64,000 nt of DNA from Bettongia penicillata ogilbyi (taxonomy: Eukaryota; Chordata; Mammalia; Diprotodontia; Potoroidae): NCBI GenBank assembly GCA_023548195.1, contig JAJHZJ010000751.1:1554501-1618500 (forward strand). The letters are read 5' to 3'. Below, one piece after another: positions 62,995 through 64,000 of the stretch; the first letter of the stretch is position 1, and each line of letters starts with the position of its first letter. The notes beneath the pieces are model-generated. The model made no database searches. It was not told the DNA's origin and saw only the letters and a list, made by a program, of their open reading frames with translations. Made by a program: the position numbers and the translations under genes.

Positions 62995-64000
62995 ATGCCC
63001 AGAAAAAGGAAAAATAATAAGACCACAGAAGGCTACTTTCTTGGTGAAGAGATATCTCCTCCCATCCTTTCAGATGAGGAAGAACAATGCTTACCATCAG
63101 GGAAAGACATAGAAGTCAAGGCTCCTGTATCCCAAACATCCAAAATAAATATTCAATTGTCTCAGGCCATGGAAGAGCTCAAAAAGGATTTTGAAAATCA
63201 AGTTAGAGAAGTCGAGGAAAAACTGGGAAGAGAAATGAGAGAGATGCAAGAAAAGCATGAAAAATGGGTCAATACCTTGCAAAAGGAGACCCAAAAATGC
63301 TGAATAAAATAACACCTTGAAAAATAGGCTAACTCAATTGGCGAAAGAGGTTCAAAAAGCCAATGAGAAGAAGAATGCTTTCAAAAGCAGAATTAGTCAA
63401 ATGGAAAAGGAGGTTCAAAAGCTCACTGAAGAAAATAGTTCTTTCAAAATTAGAATGGAACAGATGGAGGCTAATGACTTTATGAGAAACCAAGAAATCA
63501 CCAAACAAAACCAAAAGAATGAAAAAGTGGAAGAGAATGTAAATATCTCATTGGAAAAACAACTGACCTGGAAAATAGATCCAGGAGAGACAGTTTAAAA
63601 ATTATGGGGCTACCTGAAAGCCATGATCAAAAAAATAGCCTAGACATCATCTTCCATGAAATTATCAAGGAAAACTGCCCTGATATTCTAGAACCAGAGG
63701 GCAAAATAAGTATTCAAGGAATCCACTGATCACCTCCTGAAAGAGATACAAAAAGAGAAACTCCTGGAACATTGTGGCCAAATTCCAGAGTTCCCTGGTC
63801 AAGGAGAAAATATTGCAAGCAGCTAGAAAGAAACAATTCAAGTATTGTGGGAATACAATCAGGATAACACAAGATCTAGCAGCTTCTACATTAACGGATT
63901 GAAGGGCATGGAATATGATATTGCAGAAATCAAAGGAACTAGGACTAAAACCAAGAATCACCTACCCAGCAAAACTGAGTATAATACTTCAGGGGAAAAA
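62995..64000 (+). pseudogene. L1 ORF1 (RNA-binding chaperone), disrupted, runs off the window
   Basis: ORF1p binds L1 RNA as a coiled-coil trimer. The start MPRKRKNNK at 62995 is basic, as usual. The first frame is open to 63303 (102 residues) and ends in charged coiled-coil text. The coiled coil continues in the next frame (about 63305-63564), then returns to the first frame where LENRSRRD (63568-63591) and GLPES mark the entry to the RRM-like domain. A TGA (63727-63729) follows, then another frame change by about 63768, a second TGA (63900-63902), and the C-terminal YPAKLS motif near 63963. At least three frame changes and two stops: a pseudogene. Confidence 0.9.

Larger units (their letters stand above)
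62326..64000 (+). mobile_element. L1 LINE: complete 5' end, 5' UTR and ORF1; continues past the window
   Basis: It starts GGGGAGGAGCCAAGATGGCG, the canonical therian L1 5' terminus, so this copy is not 5'-truncated. The GC-richer 5' UTR runs to 62994, and ORF1 follows (62995 to the edge). ORF2 would lie beyond 64000. Frame breaks in ORF1 show this copy is no longer competent by itself. Confidence 0.9.

Overview
The window looks like nuclear DNA of a marsupial (metatherian) mammal. It is AT-rich and CpG-poor. It is full of decayed mammalian repeats (MIR/Ther CORE-SINEs, L2, L3/CR1, hAT/Charlie) mixed with families typical of marsupials: MAR1-like SINEs with a tRNA-like head and a BovB/RTE-like tail, a second SINE with the same kind of head but another tail, and L1 with a marsupial-type ORF1 and 3' end. 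Family names come from sequence recognition only; I could not run RepeatMasker. The species cannot be fixed from this window.

I find no convincing protein-coding host gene, tRNA, rRNA or CRISPR array. The open frames of 60-170 codons are translations of repeats or microsatellites, or chance frames. The only recognisable coding remnants belong to transposons: an L1 ORF1 with several frameshifts and stops at the right edge (62995-64000), and the C-terminal end of an L2 reverse transcriptase (about 28080-28206). The stretch is best read as intergenic or deep intronic sequence.

Layout. 1-530: an endogenous retroviral LTR on the minus strand whose host flank lies on its right, so any provirus would continue to the left outside the window. 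0.5-15.5 kb: dense SINE, L2, L3 and hAT mosaic. 15.5-19.2 kb: repeat-poor island with inverted homeodomain-like motifs. 19.2-30.6 kb: repeats, including two purine microsatellites (GGGAA and GGAA/GGGA types), L1 3' ends, a long L2 carrying a (CA)n tract and a 47-bp tandem duplication. 30.6-36.5 kb: mostly repeat-poor, with clusters of TAATTA and POU-like motifs. 36.5-51.7 kb: dense repeats, several with clear target-site duplications and nesting. 51.7-52.5 kb and 59.1-60.2 kb: further repeat-poor blocks with combinations of transcription-factor-like motifs. 53.3-55.4 kb: AT-rich block with a perfect 39-bp direct repeat 1.3 kb apart and a local patchwork duplication. 56.1-57.0 kb: antisense L1. 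62.3-64.0 kb: sense L1 beginning at its true 5' end with a YY1-type site.

I saw no clear undescribed biological system. The best leads are the candidate conserved non-coding elements in the repeat-poor islands, the two SINE families that share a head type but use different tails, the GGAA microsatellite, and the duplication patchwork near 54-55 kb.
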